DNA of 64,000 bases, taken from contig NZ_JAJADQ010000015.1 in NCBI RefSeq assembly GCF_020447315.1, positions 1 through 64,000 of the forward strand. The letters are read 5' to 3'. Source of the DNA: Hymenobacter nitidus (GTDB lineage Bacteria > Bacteroidota > Bacteroidia > Cytophagales > Hymenobacteraceae). The number at the start of each line of letters is the position of its first letter. Position 1 is the first letter of the stretch. The translations under genes were made by a program, and so were the position numbers. Below, piece by piece: positions 39,582 through 47,980 of the stretch. The notes under the pieces were generated by a model. The model was not told where the DNA came from. It did no database searches and worked only from the letters and a program-made list of their open reading frames with translations.

Positions 39582-40681
39582 GTGGTGCACTTTTTCTGCT
39601 GGTCGGGATGGACCTGGACACCGACTTTATCACGGCCGCCGACGGGGCCCTGCGCAAAGTGCTGCAGGCCTGCCAGCACTACCTGATTCCGCCGTTTCTC
39701 TCGGTGGCGCTGCTCTACACCGTGGGCCGGGGCTACCTGCAGGGCGGGCAGCTACGCATGGACTTCTCGCCCCTGCTCAAGGCGCTGTCCGTGTACTTCA
39801 TCCTATTCTTTTACCGGGACTTCATGGATTTGATTGGCGGGGCCATCGGGGCTTTTTCCAGCTTGGTGGCGCCGGATGAGCCGGGGTTTATTGCCCAGTC
39901 GTTGCGAAGCCTGACAAATCCAGCTGGCTCCCCTGCTATTCAACCTGACCAAGCTACCAACACGGCCGGCTTTGTCAACGAACAGATAAGCAACATCTCT
40001 TCCACCTTCGACAAGCTGACGCGGTTCTCGCTAATGAACCTGCTTACCGAATTATTTACCACCAGTACCGTGGCGCTAATTCGGCAGTTACTGGTCATGA
40101 TTCGCCAGTACATCGTCGCCTTTTTGTACGTGGGTGGCCCGATTGCCATTTGCCTCTCCGCCCTGCCCCCCTTTGCGCAGCTGGGCAAGCAGTGGCTACA
40201 AAACTTCATGGCGGTGCAATTCTGGTCCCTGACCTACTCCCTGCTGGATACTATCTACTTTAATTACGCGGCCACGCGTCCGGGCACGGGCAACGCGCTC
40301 ATGCCCACGGGCCTGACCCCAAGTGCTTATGCTGATGATTTAACCTACCTGGTTAACTCTATTGGCTTTGTCATCCTCTACTGCATGGTGCCCTGGCTGA
40401 CGAGTTTTCTGATTGGCTCCTCGGCGGTGCAGGGATTCGTGGGCATGTTCAGCGGAGCTGTGGCCGGTGCGGCTGGGGCCGTCAGTGGCGTAGCATTCCC
40501 CGGCGCCTACGGCGGTGGGGCAAGCGGCGCGCTAGGTCGCAAAATGGGCTTCGGACCAGACAAATCGGGTGGAAGCAATTCCAGTGGCTCCTCGGCCAGC
40601 GCTTCAGCGCCATCCGCATCATCAGACCTACCCACCATGTCCCAAGCCGACACTGGGGCTCCCCCGCGCCGTCGGCGCTAA
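39578..40681 (+). CDS. traJ: TraJ-like conjugation membrane protein (VirB6-like)
   Basis: The 367-residue protein begins with ATG overlapping the traG stop by four bases. There are at least six hydrophobic segments, for example IPPFLSVALLYTVGRGYL, LKALSVYFILFFYRDFMDLIGG, FLYVGGPIAICLSALPP and YLVNSIGFVILYCMVPWLTSFLIG. This is typical of TraJ, the Bacteroidota counterpart of VirB6, which forms the inner-membrane part of the channel. The C-terminus is Gly/Ser-rich and basic, as in other TraJ proteins. Confidence 0.85.
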   Translation: MSGALFLLVGMDLDTDFITAADGALRKVLQACQHYLIPPFLSVALLYTVGRGYLQGGQLRMDFSPLLKALSVYFILFFYRDFMDLIGGAIGAFSSLVAPDEPGFIAQSLRSLTNPAGSPAIQPDQATNTAGFVNEQISNISSTFDKLTRFSLMNLLTELFTTSTVALIRQLLVMIRQYIVAFLYVGGPIAICLSALPPFAQLGKQWLQNFMAVQFWSLTYSLLDTIYFNYAATRPGTGNALMPTGLTPSAYADDLTYLVNSIGFVILYCMVPWLTSFLIGSSAVQGFVGMFSGAVAGAAGAVSGVAFPGAYGGGASGALGRKMGFGPDKSGGSNSSGSSASASAPSASSDLPTMSQADTGAPPRRRR

Positions 40682-40693
40682 CCCTTCTTTCCA

Positions 40694-41371
40694 ATGAAAT
40701 ACCTTCTCCTCAGCATGCTGAGCGCCTCGGCGTTTCTTACGGCTTGCAAAACCGACAACGAAGCTGCCGCCGATACCCTACAGCAAGTAGCCCAAGCAGT
40801 GGCTAATTCACCGGAAGCGAAAGCGCGGCAGGCAGCCTGGAATCTTGCCACAACGCGCCCACCAGCACTACCTCTTGGGTCACCCGCTAATCTTCGTCCC
40901 GCAGTCGAGCAGCTGTTGCCTAAAGAGGGCTACCTGAAGCTGATATCGGTCAAGCAAACCGGAGCCGCACAACCTGGGATTATGGCGCTGCCGGTCCTTT
41001 GGCGGCATGTGAAAGCTGATTACCCGACCGTAGCCCCTGGCTACCGCCTGCCTTTCGAGGCAGTACTGGAATGGCGACCAACAGGCTATGCCAAGGGAGA
41101 GAAAATCCCTGCTGCCCTGGCCTTGCGCACCCCTGCAGCACCTGATACGCTGGGCACTTTCGCCCTACTGGAGCCTGGAGCCGCCATTCCCGGGAAATCA
41201 CAGCAGGCTCAAACACTTGTAAAGCCTGGTCAGGGAGTGACTGTTCGAGGTGTTCTGTACGCTTATGCAACAACCCCAAACGCTAGTCAGCAGCCAAGCC
41301 TAATCCTCTATCCCTACCAAAACCCATTGGGGCTGCCAGACCCGCGCAAAATGGTCTACCTGCCCCTCTAA
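40694..41371 (+). CDS. Lipoprotein of the transfer region
   Basis: The protein has 225 residues and a signal peptide with a clear lipobox (SAFLTAC, Cys18), so it is attached to a membrane, presumably the outer one. The rest is polar with no known domain. In the gene order traJ (VirB6) - lipoprotein - traK (VirB8), the position matches that of the VirB7 lipoprotein in other T4SS, though the sequence is longer and unlike VirB7. Codon use here is slightly less GC-biased than in its neighbours. Confidence 0.75.
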   Translation: MKYLLLSMLSASAFLTACKTDNEAAADTLQQVAQAVANSPEAKARQAAWNLATTRPPALPLGSPANLRPAVEQLLPKEGYLKLISVKQTGAAQPGIMALPVLWRHVKADYPTVAPGYRLPFEAVLEWRPTGYAKGEKIPAALALRTPAAPDTLGTFALLEPGAAIPGKSQQAQTLVKPGQGVTVRGVLYAYATTPNASQQPSLILYPYQNPLGLPDPRKMVYLPL

Positions 41372-41439
41372 GGGGGCAGTGGGGCAAAAAGTGCCGAGTG
41401 GCGAAGCCCCTTTCATCCTCCAACTTCTTCGACTTACCC

Positions 41440-42180
41440 ATGAACTCAGTCCAAGACCTGAACAAAACTTTCATCACGATGCGCACGATGGCGCTCTCCG
41501 CGCTGGCCTTGCTGGGCGTGGTGACGGTAGCTTCCGGCGCGCTGCTCTACCGCGCCTACGAATCCACCGGCCAGCGCGTGTACGTGGTCAGTGATACCGG
41601 CTCCTTCTCAGCTCAGATGGGCCGCGGCACGGGGCACACCTCTTTCGAGGCCCGCAACCTGGTCCGCACGTTTCTGCTGACCATGTTCGGTCACGACCAG
41701 TACTCTTTCAAGCACAACCTTGACGCGGGCCTGCCCCTGATTGAGGAGCGCGGCGGCCGTTTTCTGTTCGAGAGCTTCCAGCGCGGGCAGGTGCTGCAGA
41801 ATTACATCCGCTACGGCGCCCGCCAGGCCGTGACCGTGGACAGCATCCACCTGGACATGAACCACCGGCCCATCACCGGCCGCGCCTACATCAAGCAGAC
41901 GGTGTTTATCGGCGACCAGCAAAGCCAGAGCAAGCCGCTGGGGGCCAAGTTTGCCCTGGTGGAAACCGACCGCTCCGACGCCAACCCCTTCGGGCTGCTC
42001 ATCACCGACTTCGACTTCATTGCCTACAACCCGCCCGTCACCCAGCAGGAAAAGGACCAGCTGCGCGACCAGGAGCAGGCCCGCCAGCGCAAGCTGCGCG
42101 AAGAAGCCGAAGCCGCCGGCGTGCCCCTCACGCAACCAGCCCCGACGACGCCCGCCCCCGCGGCTCAACCTGCTCAGTAA
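41440..42180 (+). CDS. traK: TraK-like conjugation protein (VirB8-like)
   Basis: ATG 41440 gives 246 residues; an earlier GTG at 41398 is less likely. A cytoplasmic N-terminus (MNSVQDLNKTFITMRTM) precedes one membrane helix (ALSALALLGVVTVASGALLY), and the periplasmic domain continues with NLVRTFLLTMFGHDQYSFKHNLDAG and IKQTVFIGDQQ. This is the TraK family, the VirB8-like scaffold of the Bacteroidota T4SS. It lies between the lipoprotein and TraN. The C-terminus is proline- and alanine-rich. Confidence 0.88.
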   Translation: MNSVQDLNKTFITMRTMALSALALLGVVTVASGALLYRAYESTGQRVYVVSDTGSFSAQMGRGTGHTSFEARNLVRTFLLTMFGHDQYSFKHNLDAGLPLIEERGGRFLFESFQRGQVLQNYIRYGARQAVTVDSIHLDMNHRPITGRAYIKQTVFIGDQQSQSKPLGAKFALVETDRSDANPFGLLITDFDFIAYNPPVTQQEKDQLRDQEQARQRKLREEAEAAGVPLTQPAPTTPAPAAQPAQ

Positions 42181-42200
42181 GCTACCTCCATCTACTTCTT

Positions 42201-43124
42201 ATGCGTTTCCCCTTTTCCTTCGCTTCCTGTGCGCTGCTGGCGCTGTTACCCGTCACATTACAAGCGCAGACCCTCGCTTCGACTGCTACACGTTCTGCCG
42301 GCGTGCAGACCCCGCATCCGGCGAACGTGGCGCCGAAAATGCAACTGGAAATAGCCGTTTCTGACTCCTCCACCACGTACCTGGTCTTTCCGGGGCCGGT
42401 GTCGCTGGTCGACGTGGGTCAGGCACCACACTACCTGGTTAAGATTGAGAGCAACGCCGTCTTCGTGCGGGCCAAGCGCCGCAACCCGCCGCCCACGCCC
42501 ATTCTGGTGCGCTACGGCTCGCGCTATTGGATGGGACACCTGATGTACACCCACCGGCCGGTGCTGCAGCTCTACGACTTTCAGGACGGCGGGGCCCTGG
42601 GCGTCAGTGCTGGTGGGAAGGCCCGCAACGGTGCCGGCGTCGACGACGCGCTCGCCCTGGACCAGGGCCACGAAAAGCGGGAGCTGGCCGAGGCCCGCCT
42701 GGCCAAGCTGGCTACCGCCAAGCACGCCGATACCAGCGGGCTGCGCACGGCCGACAACGACCTGGTGCTCTCGCTGGCCAACGTGCGCAATGACAAAGAC
42801 TTTACCTACCTGCGCCTGAAGCTGCGCAATACCACCACCATTGACTACGCCGTGGACTTCACCGACTTCGAGCTGGTGGAAAACGCGCGCAAGAAGTTTC
42901 TGGGCAAGAAAAAGAACGAGGCCCGGCGGCCCCTGGCGCCTGCCGGCGGGGCCGAAAGCCAGACCATCCCCGCCCGGGCCACGGGCTACCTGCTCTACGC
43001 CGTGCCGCTGTACGCGGCCACCGACCGGGGCCACCTCGAAATCACGCTCCGCGAGAAGTTCGGGGCCCGGGTGCTGGTGCTGAAAGTACCGAGCAAAGTC
43101 ATCAACACGGCTGCTGCCATTTAA
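42201..43124 (+). CDS. traN: TraN-like conjugation protein (DUF4138, VirB9-like)
   Basis: The protein has 307 residues with a signal peptide (LLALLPVTLQA) and a domain opening with AVSDSSTTYLVFPGPVSLVDVG, then the FVRAKRRNPPPTPILVRYGSRYW motif typical of DUF4138/TraN. These proteins are the VirB9-like outer-membrane-associated part of the core complex. The order K-N-M differs from the K-L-M-N of some elements, and no traL is visible here. The gene is 20 bases behind traK and 11 before traM. Confidence 0.87.
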   Translation: MRFPFSFASCALLALLPVTLQAQTLASTATRSAGVQTPHPANVAPKMQLEIAVSDSSTTYLVFPGPVSLVDVGQAPHYLVKIESNAVFVRAKRRNPPPTPILVRYGSRYWMGHLMYTHRPVLQLYDFQDGGALGVSAGGKARNGAGVDDALALDQGHEKRELAEARLAKLATAKHADTSGLRTADNDLVLSLANVRNDKDFTYLRLKLRNTTTIDYAVDFTDFELVENARKKFLGKKKNEARRPLAPAGGAESQTIPARATGYLLYAVPLYAATDRGHLEITLREKFGARVLVLKVPSKVINTAAAI

Positions 43125-43135
43125 TCCTTTCCCCC

Positions 43136-44542
43136 ATGTCCGAGCACAACATGCAGCCGGTGTATCCTGCCGGCGACAACTCCACTACTGAATCGCAGCC
43201 GGCTTCCGGCTCTGCTTCTGCACCTGCTACTCCCGCTACGCCCCGCCCCTCGATGGGGGAGCTGGCCCGCCGGCACTGGTTGCCCCTGCTGGTCGGTATC
43301 GGCCTGCTGACGGCGGTGACGCTGTTTTTCTACGCCCGCTCCCTTTCCCAGGAAGTAGCCCAGCAGGCCAGCCCCGTGGCGGCCACCTCCCAAAATCTGG
43401 AGCCCACGATTGCACCGGCCACGCCCGAAGCGGCCCCGGCGCCTACGGATGTGCTGGAGCAAAAGCAGGCGGCCGCACGGCAGGCCGGGGTGCTGCTGCC
43501 GGGCACCGTTCCCTCGCCCGACCAGCTCGCTGGCGGTATGGCGGTCGATACGGTGGGGCAGGCCGCCCTGCGCCGCCGCACGGCCTTGGCCGCCGCGGAG
43601 CGGCAGGCCCGTGCCGCTGCCAACCGCGCTGCGCTACCGCCCCCTGATTCCACGGAAGTAACGGCGGTGGATGCGCAGACCGGTGCCTACCGCGCCGTAC
43701 GCATACCGGTGGTGCAAGCCAGTTACCGGGGTAGCAGTGCCAGTGCAGACCCGCGTCGGCGCTTGCGGACCGGAGCCCGGCCCCGCACGGCACCCGACGG
43801 GGTGCCCTACGAGCAAAACGACGACGTGCTGGACATGCTCGACGCGGCCCCTGCCGCCTCCCGCGCCTCCTACGAACAGATGACCGGGCGACGCTACTTC
43901 GACCGGCGGGCTGCCCTGCGGGCCGGCGGGGCAGCAAGTGCCGCGGCAAGCAATGCTTCGGGATACGATGCTTTCGGCACCATTAAAGCCGGCAACTTCC
44001 GGTATGCTCCCGATAACCAGGCGCAGCTGCTGCCGGACATTTTCTACAAGGCCGTTATCAACGGGGAGCAGAAGATTCGGACCGGTTCCGTCGTGCTGCT
44101 GCGCTTGGTCGAAGATGCCGTTATCAGCGGGCAGACCTTTCCTAAAAACCTGGTGTTTGCCGGCGTGGCCAGTGTGGAGACCAATCACGTGGCCATCCGC
44201 ATCTCCCGGCTGGGCCCCACCCGCGTAGCCGCCGACATCTACGACTACCATTACTTGCCTGGGTTGATGATAGACCCGCAGAAGCGCCAGCCCCTGCCGG
44301 CCGGTGACAATCCCCTCAACGATGCCCGTACCATCGGCGCCCAGGAAGTCGGCCTGGCTATTGACCGCTCGGCCTCGGCTGCTAATTCGGTAGTGGGCGT
44401 TGGGGGCCGGGTGGCGGCCGCGATGGTGGGCCGGGCGTCGACACCCCGTCAGAAGCTACGCGACGTGCGTCTGCCCGATGGCTACCCCGTGCTCATCACC
44501 ACGGGTGCGACGGATGCCAGCGCGCCGACGGCCAACAACTAA
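43136..44542 (+). CDS. traM: TraM-like conjugation protein (VirB10-like)
   Basis: At 468 residues this is a TraM/VirB10-like protein. The N-terminal cytoplasmic part is Ser/Ala/Pro-rich, one membrane helix covers about residues 50-68 (LPLLVGIGLLTAVTLFFYA), a long Pro/Ala/Gln spacer follows, and the C-terminal domain (about 290-430, FRYAPDNQAQLLPDIFYKAVING, TGSVVLLRL, YHYLPGLMIDPQKRQPL) is the conserved TraM part. It spans both membranes and links the inner ATPase to the outer pore. The gene order K-N-M is noted under traN. Confidence 0.88.
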   Translation: MSEHNMQPVYPAGDNSTTESQPASGSASAPATPATPRPSMGELARRHWLPLLVGIGLLTAVTLFFYARSLSQEVAQQASPVAATSQNLEPTIAPATPEAAPAPTDVLEQKQAAARQAGVLLPGTVPSPDQLAGGMAVDTVGQAALRRRTALAAAERQARAAANRAALPPPDSTEVTAVDAQTGAYRAVRIPVVQASYRGSSASADPRRRLRTGARPRTAPDGVPYEQNDDVLDMLDAAPAASRASYEQMTGRRYFDRRAALRAGGAASAAASNASGYDAFGTIKAGNFRYAPDNQAQLLPDIFYKAVINGEQKIRTGSVVLLRLVEDAVISGQTFPKNLVFAGVASVETNHVAIRISRLGPTRVAADIYDYHYLPGLMIDPQKRQPLPAGDNPLNDARTIGAQEVGLAIDRSASAANSVVGVGGRVAAAMVGRASTPRQKLRDVRLPDGYPVLITTGATDASAPTANN

Positions 44543-44564
44543 ACTTCATTTTAGCTCTTAAGCC

Positions 44565-45443
44565 ATGAAAAAGGGATTGTTTGTCGTGATGGTAGCCGTT
44601 CTGGCCGGCACCACCTCCTACTTCGCCTCGGCTCAGATGGTCGTCAACGACCCTCCGCACATGGGGATTCACATCGGCCAGTTTGCCAAGCAGCTTAAGC
44701 AGTGGACCGAGACCATCAAGAACTATCAGGTCATCAAGGATGCCCGGCAGATTGCGGGCGTTACCCGCGACATCACCGGCGAAGTCAAGAACATCACGGG
44801 CCAGACGCTTATGCTTCAGCAGCAGATTCAGGCCGACCTGCGCAAGGTGCAGTCGGTGAAAGACCTGCGCTTTGCCAACCCGCTGGAGCTGTTTGGGCGG
44901 GCAATGGCCATGAACACCGGTGCTCAGGCGGACTACATGCCGCAGGTGAGCAAGGCCCGCCGGCTCCGGCAGGCCTTGCAGGGCCGCACGGAGCAGGACG
45001 TGGAAATCGTTTACCGGGCCTTCTCCGGGCTGGATATTGGCCGCAATGGGGGTCAGTCTTTCACCTACCGCGACTATAAAAACATGCGCGAAGAGGCTTT
45101 TGCGTCGGCCTATGCTTACGAGGAGGTGCTCAAGAAAAAGAACGTTGAAACGGCTTTCAACTACCAGAAGATTGCCGACGAGATGACGGCCCAAAGCGTC
45201 GAGCTCATGGCCACGCTGAAGAACCCCGGACGGTACTCCATGACGGAGGCCGAGCGCCTCCGGGCCATGGGACAGGCCAATGACAACATGGTGAAAGCCC
45301 TGCAACTGCGGCAGGAGGCCGACCGCCTCATCCACGAAGCGGGCCGGCCTGGCCCCGCGCGGCAGGCAGTGGAAGGAGCCTATCGGGACCAGCTGCTGCA
45401 GAACCAGCTGTTAAAGAGTATCAGTCGTTCGGGGCGCTTTTAG
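44565..45443 (+). CDS. Exported transfer protein (VirB5/TrbJ-like)
   Basis: The protein has 292 residues, a signal peptide (GLFVVMVAVLAGTTSYFASAQ) and a long helical mature part: QFAKQLKQWTETIKNYQVIKDARQIAGV, a central coiled coil and a basic C-terminus. Its start resembles TrbJ/VirB5-like proteins, which are minor pilus or tip parts and are made of helical bundles. It is the last plus-strand gene of the T4SS run. Family assignment is by layout and position, not by a strict motif. Confidence 0.72.
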   Translation: MKKGLFVVMVAVLAGTTSYFASAQMVVNDPPHMGIHIGQFAKQLKQWTETIKNYQVIKDARQIAGVTRDITGEVKNITGQTLMLQQQIQADLRKVQSVKDLRFANPLELFGRAMAMNTGAQADYMPQVSKARRLRQALQGRTEQDVEIVYRAFSGLDIGRNGGQSFTYRDYKNMREEAFASAYAYEEVLKKKNVETAFNYQKIADEMTAQSVELMATLKNPGRYSMTEAERLRAMGQANDNMVKALQLRQEADRLIHEAGRPGPARQAVEGAYRDQLLQNQLLKSISRSGRF

Positions 45444-45724
45444 CTTACTCAGATTGCCTTTCCATGATAAGGCCTACCCCCGGTGCGGGCGCGTGGAGGC
45501 CGGTTGGCCGTCCGTTGGTTTCTCGGCTGGTATAGATAGAGGAAGATAGTACTTCTCCCTGTCCGCTCCCGCTAGGCTACCTTGATTCTATAGAACTGGA
45601 AGGTGGCCAGCCATTCTACTTCACTGTCTGATTCATGGGTGACATACTGAAGAGGTAGATACAGGCCTGCCTTCGGATTCCGCGAACCGGTCACAGGTTG
45701 TCGGGCATCTTCCCCTTCGCGTGC

Positions 45725-46177
45725 TTACCTATTCTCTCTCAGCTTTCTAGCCTTGCTCTTAGCCACTCGAATGTTGTGCTCCTTTTGAGCCCTAGAGTAT
45801 AGCACGTACACCTCCCAAAGCTCGGGGGCAGTCTTTTTGACGGTTTCAGTTAGCTCCCTAAGGCCTTCTTCCGTTAGTCGGCCGGCTCGATACACATCGA
45901 GGCCGGTACATTTTTCTAAGCCAACCTTGAGAAAGTGTGAACCAATGCCATTTTCTATGGAATAGAAGACTTCATGAGCGTTTCCGTTCTCATCCCGCTC
46001 GACAAAATAGCTGGGCCTCATTGGCATGTTGTCCACCCAAATCCTGGGGTCTCCATGCGTAATCATGCATCCCAAATAGTTGTCGCTATCATGCTTTCCA
46101 ATCACTGCGAATGGATGACGGGCTTCTTGCTCGGGAGTAGTGAATTTGCAGATATCTCCGGGTTGGTAGTCTGGCAT
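45725..46177 (-). CDS. Hypothetical protein with possible PemK-like start, 150 aa
   Basis: ATG 46177 gives 150 residues. It starts YQPGDICKF, then HPFAVIGKHDSDNYLGCMITHGDPR, which resembles the GDV...PxxVIG...ITS layout of PemK/MazF-type toxins, though the identity is weak. The C-terminal half is helical and basic (RAGRLTEEGLRELTETVKK, AKSKARKLRENR). It is the last of three minus-strand genes here, following the VbhA-like gene. A nuclease-like toxin is a hypothesis. The overlapping longer frame upstream is rejected. Confidence 0.6.
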   Translation of the reverse strand: MPDYQPGDICKFTTPEQEARHPFAVIGKHDSDNYLGCMITHGDPRIWVDNMPMRPSYFVERDENGNAHEVFYSIENGIGSHFLKVGLEKCTGLDVYRAGRLTEEGLRELTETVKKTAPELWEVYVLYSRAQKEHNIRVAKSKARKLRENR

Positions 46178-46277
46178 CGGGATGTAGAATGGCTTTCGGT
46201 GGGAAAATACTTGGAAACCTATGGCTGGAAAGAGCACATAAAACCCGGCAAGGGGCCAGGCTCGATAGGGTGAGTGC

Positions 46278-46589
46278 TTAGAGGCTAACGATGCGTTCCT
46301 CAAAGTGCAAATACGGGCTGTACTCGTGCGCTGGTTCAACCTGGGGTCCTTCGCCGGGCGTGTACTTAGCCATGGGGTCGGGGCCTGGTGCGGGGGCGTA
46401 CTCCGCATCAAGGACGGCCGACAACTGCTCCAGGTCAATCACCCCGGCAATGTAGCGGTTCTGCAACGCCACGAGTTGCGCCGACGGGTGCCGGTTCTGG
46501 CTCAGGGACACCCCCACGGCGAACTTTACCACATCGCGGCGCTGCTGCTCGGTTCGCTCGTTTTCGGAGAAATACGGGGTCTTTTCCAT
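46278..46589 (-). CDS. VbhA-like antitoxin-domain protein
   Basis: The protein has 103 residues. RRDVVKFAVGVSLSQN followed by LQNRYIAGVIDLEQLSAVLDAEY is the VbhA layout, with the inhibitory Glu position occupied by Gln or Asn. A proline-rich tail (PAPGPDPMAKYTPGEGPQVEP) and a second short helix follow. It lies 21 bases after the 46611-47243 gene, which should be its partner if it is a toxin pair. It is the third VbhA-like gene in the window. Confidence 0.7.
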   Translation of the reverse strand: MEKTPYFSENERTEQQRRDVVKFAVGVSLSQNRHPSAQLVALQNRYIAGVIDLEQLSAVLDAEYAPAPGPDPMAKYTPGEGPQVEPAHEYSPYLHFEERIVSL

Positions 46590-46610
46590 ACTACAAGATA
46601 CGTAACTGGG

Positions 46611-47243
46611 CTAGAAACGGGGGCCTCGGTGGCGCTGTTTGCCTGCTGGGGAAGTAATGGAAGGAAGTGGGAGAGTGGGTAGCTTTTTCAAGCTGGGGTG
46701 GTCGAGGGCCGGCGTAGCAAAGGAGCGGCGAACCTTCAGCAACTCGGCAATTTCCCGGCCGCGCTGCTGCCGCTCCAGAGTGCCTTTCAGCAGGTGCTCC
46801 ACGCGGCTCTCAAAGACCCGGGCCACGGCTTCTTTCACGCCCTGGTCGGGCTGCTGCTGCTGCTCGGCCTGCTTCACCCAATCCAGGCGGTGCTCCCGGT
46901 CAATGCACGGCATGATGCCGCTCGGCTTCAGCAAAGGAGTCTCACCGCCCAGCAGCTGGTCACGCGGAATGGCAATAAAGACCTGCTTGCCGACGCCCTC
47001 ACCCCAATGCACATTGTTACGGGTATGGCCTTCGCCAAACTCGGCCGGCTGGGCTACCTGTACCTGCTCGGCCCTCAATTCCCGCTGCCGCTGGTAGAGC
47101 GCTACGTTCTGGCTATACATATGGGGGCTGTCCGGGTCCGGGCGGTAGGGGCCAACCTGCAACGCCTCGGCCAGGCCCCGCGCCTGCACTTGGTCTTTCT
47201 CATTCAGGTACTTCATCAGCGTATCCCCGTCGGTGAAGTACAC
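46611..47243 (-). CDS. Unknown protein upstream of a VbhA-like gene (possibly 5'-truncated)
   Basis: The frame starts at GTG 47243 (210 residues) and ends at 46611. The same frame remains open about 100 bases farther upstream to a stop near 47341, and reads FDFRDADVIRKSRRTASVYF, which looks like real protein. No ATG exists there, so the gene may have lost its 5' end at the terminator hairpin. Parts such as NVHWGEGVGKQVFIAIPRD and RVEHLLKGTLERQQRG give no known family. It would be a candidate toxin for the VbhA-like protein 21 bases downstream. It carries a basic C-terminus, RHRGPRF. Confidence 0.55.
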   Translation of the reverse strand: MYFTDGDTLMKYLNEKDQVQARGLAEALQVGPYRPDPDSPHMYSQNVALYQRQRELRAEQVQVAQPAEFGEGHTRNNVHWGEGVGKQVFIAIPRDQLLGGETPLLKPSGIMPCIDREHRLDWVKQAEQQQQPDQGVKEAVARVFESRVEHLLKGTLERQQRGREIAELLKVRRSFATPALDHPSLKKLPTLPLPSITSPAGKQRHRGPRF

Positions 47244-47293
47244 GCTGGCCGTGCGGCGGCTCTTGCGGATTACGTCGGCATCCCGAAAGTCAA

Positions 47294-47344
47294 AAAGCCA
47301 AGAGCCCTGGCACCAACCTTTGAGGAATTGGTGCCAGGGCTCTT
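47294..47344 (-). terminator. Strong terminator with 17-bp stem
   Basis: AAGAGCCCTGGCACCAA (47300-47316) pairs fully with 47328-47344 across an 11-base loop. Reading the minus strand, five T residues follow the stem (complement of 47292-47296). It lies after the 42-aa gene and immediately upstream of the 46611-47243 gene. Confidence 0.85.
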
Positions 47345-47417
47345 AAATGGTGGACGGAAAAGGGTGGGCGTCGAAACCTTATAATTGGGCTTTAACCGGA
47401 TTGCCGATGTGCCCCTG

Positions 47418-47546
47418 CTACTTGCCTTTCTTATGCTCGTGAGGCTTCAAATCGGGATGCTTCGGGGCGTTTTCCGGCCTAACCCGCCTTCTTTCGTCGG
47501 GGGTGCCATCTTGCTTGTTCGGTTTTGGTCCGGGTTTGATAGACAT
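47418..47546 (-). CDS. Small basic protein, 42 aa
   Basis: ATG 47546 to TAG 47418 encodes MSIKPGPKPNKQDGTPDERR and then a second half rich in Arg, Pro, His and Lys, ending HEHKKGK. The frame is short, but its composition is strongly charged and shows no random frame-like spread. It ends about 70 bases before a strong terminator on the same strand, which otherwise would have no gene to serve. No family is known; a nucleic-acid binder or a small inhibitor are options. Confidence 0.58.
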   Translation of the reverse strand: MSIKPGPKPNKQDGTPDERRRVRPENAPKHPDLKPHEHKKGK

Positions 47547-47980
47547 AATAACGAGGGTTTGGGGTGAAAAACTTGTTCTCAAGACCTTGCACCAGGAGGG
47601 CCTCTCTCCATTGAAAGGTAAGTAACGAAGAAAAAAGTTGGGGCAACAGGAAACCTGTTATCCCGACTTTTACGAGAGCTAAGTAATTGAGAGTTGTCAC
47701 GTAAATAGACTCCCTTCTCTATTTCGGAAGTTTTGCCTCATTTGCTGTACAACACGCGAAAACGATGGCATAACAAGTGCCGGGTGGTGGGCTGGTCTTT
47801 GGCCCTAGTGTTTTTGCTGAGCCCAGTGCCATGACGCACGAATGCCCCGCAGTGCGTTTCCGAAGCATTTGAAAGCTGACTTGTGCGTACAGCACTCAGC
47901 CCACTGAGCCCGTTAGCGGGAAGGGATGCGTGCCTGCCCGGTCCTTGCTCGGGCATCTTCAGAAAATAACTACCGAGCTT
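47547..47980. other. Intergenic region between hipA and the 42-aa gene
   Basis: No gene is supported. TGCCCG (47935-47940) pairs with CGGGCA (47950-47955), a short hairpin shortly after the hipA stop on the minus strand, without a T run, so termination there would be weak. The rest may contain the 42-aa gene promoter; a TACCTTTC element on the minus strand near 47622 is one mismatch off the -7 consensus. Confidence 0.42.

Noticed and set aside
47738..47956. 72-aa minus-strand frame upstream of the 42-aa gene region
   Set aside because: No protein-like pattern or start context; kept as intergenic.
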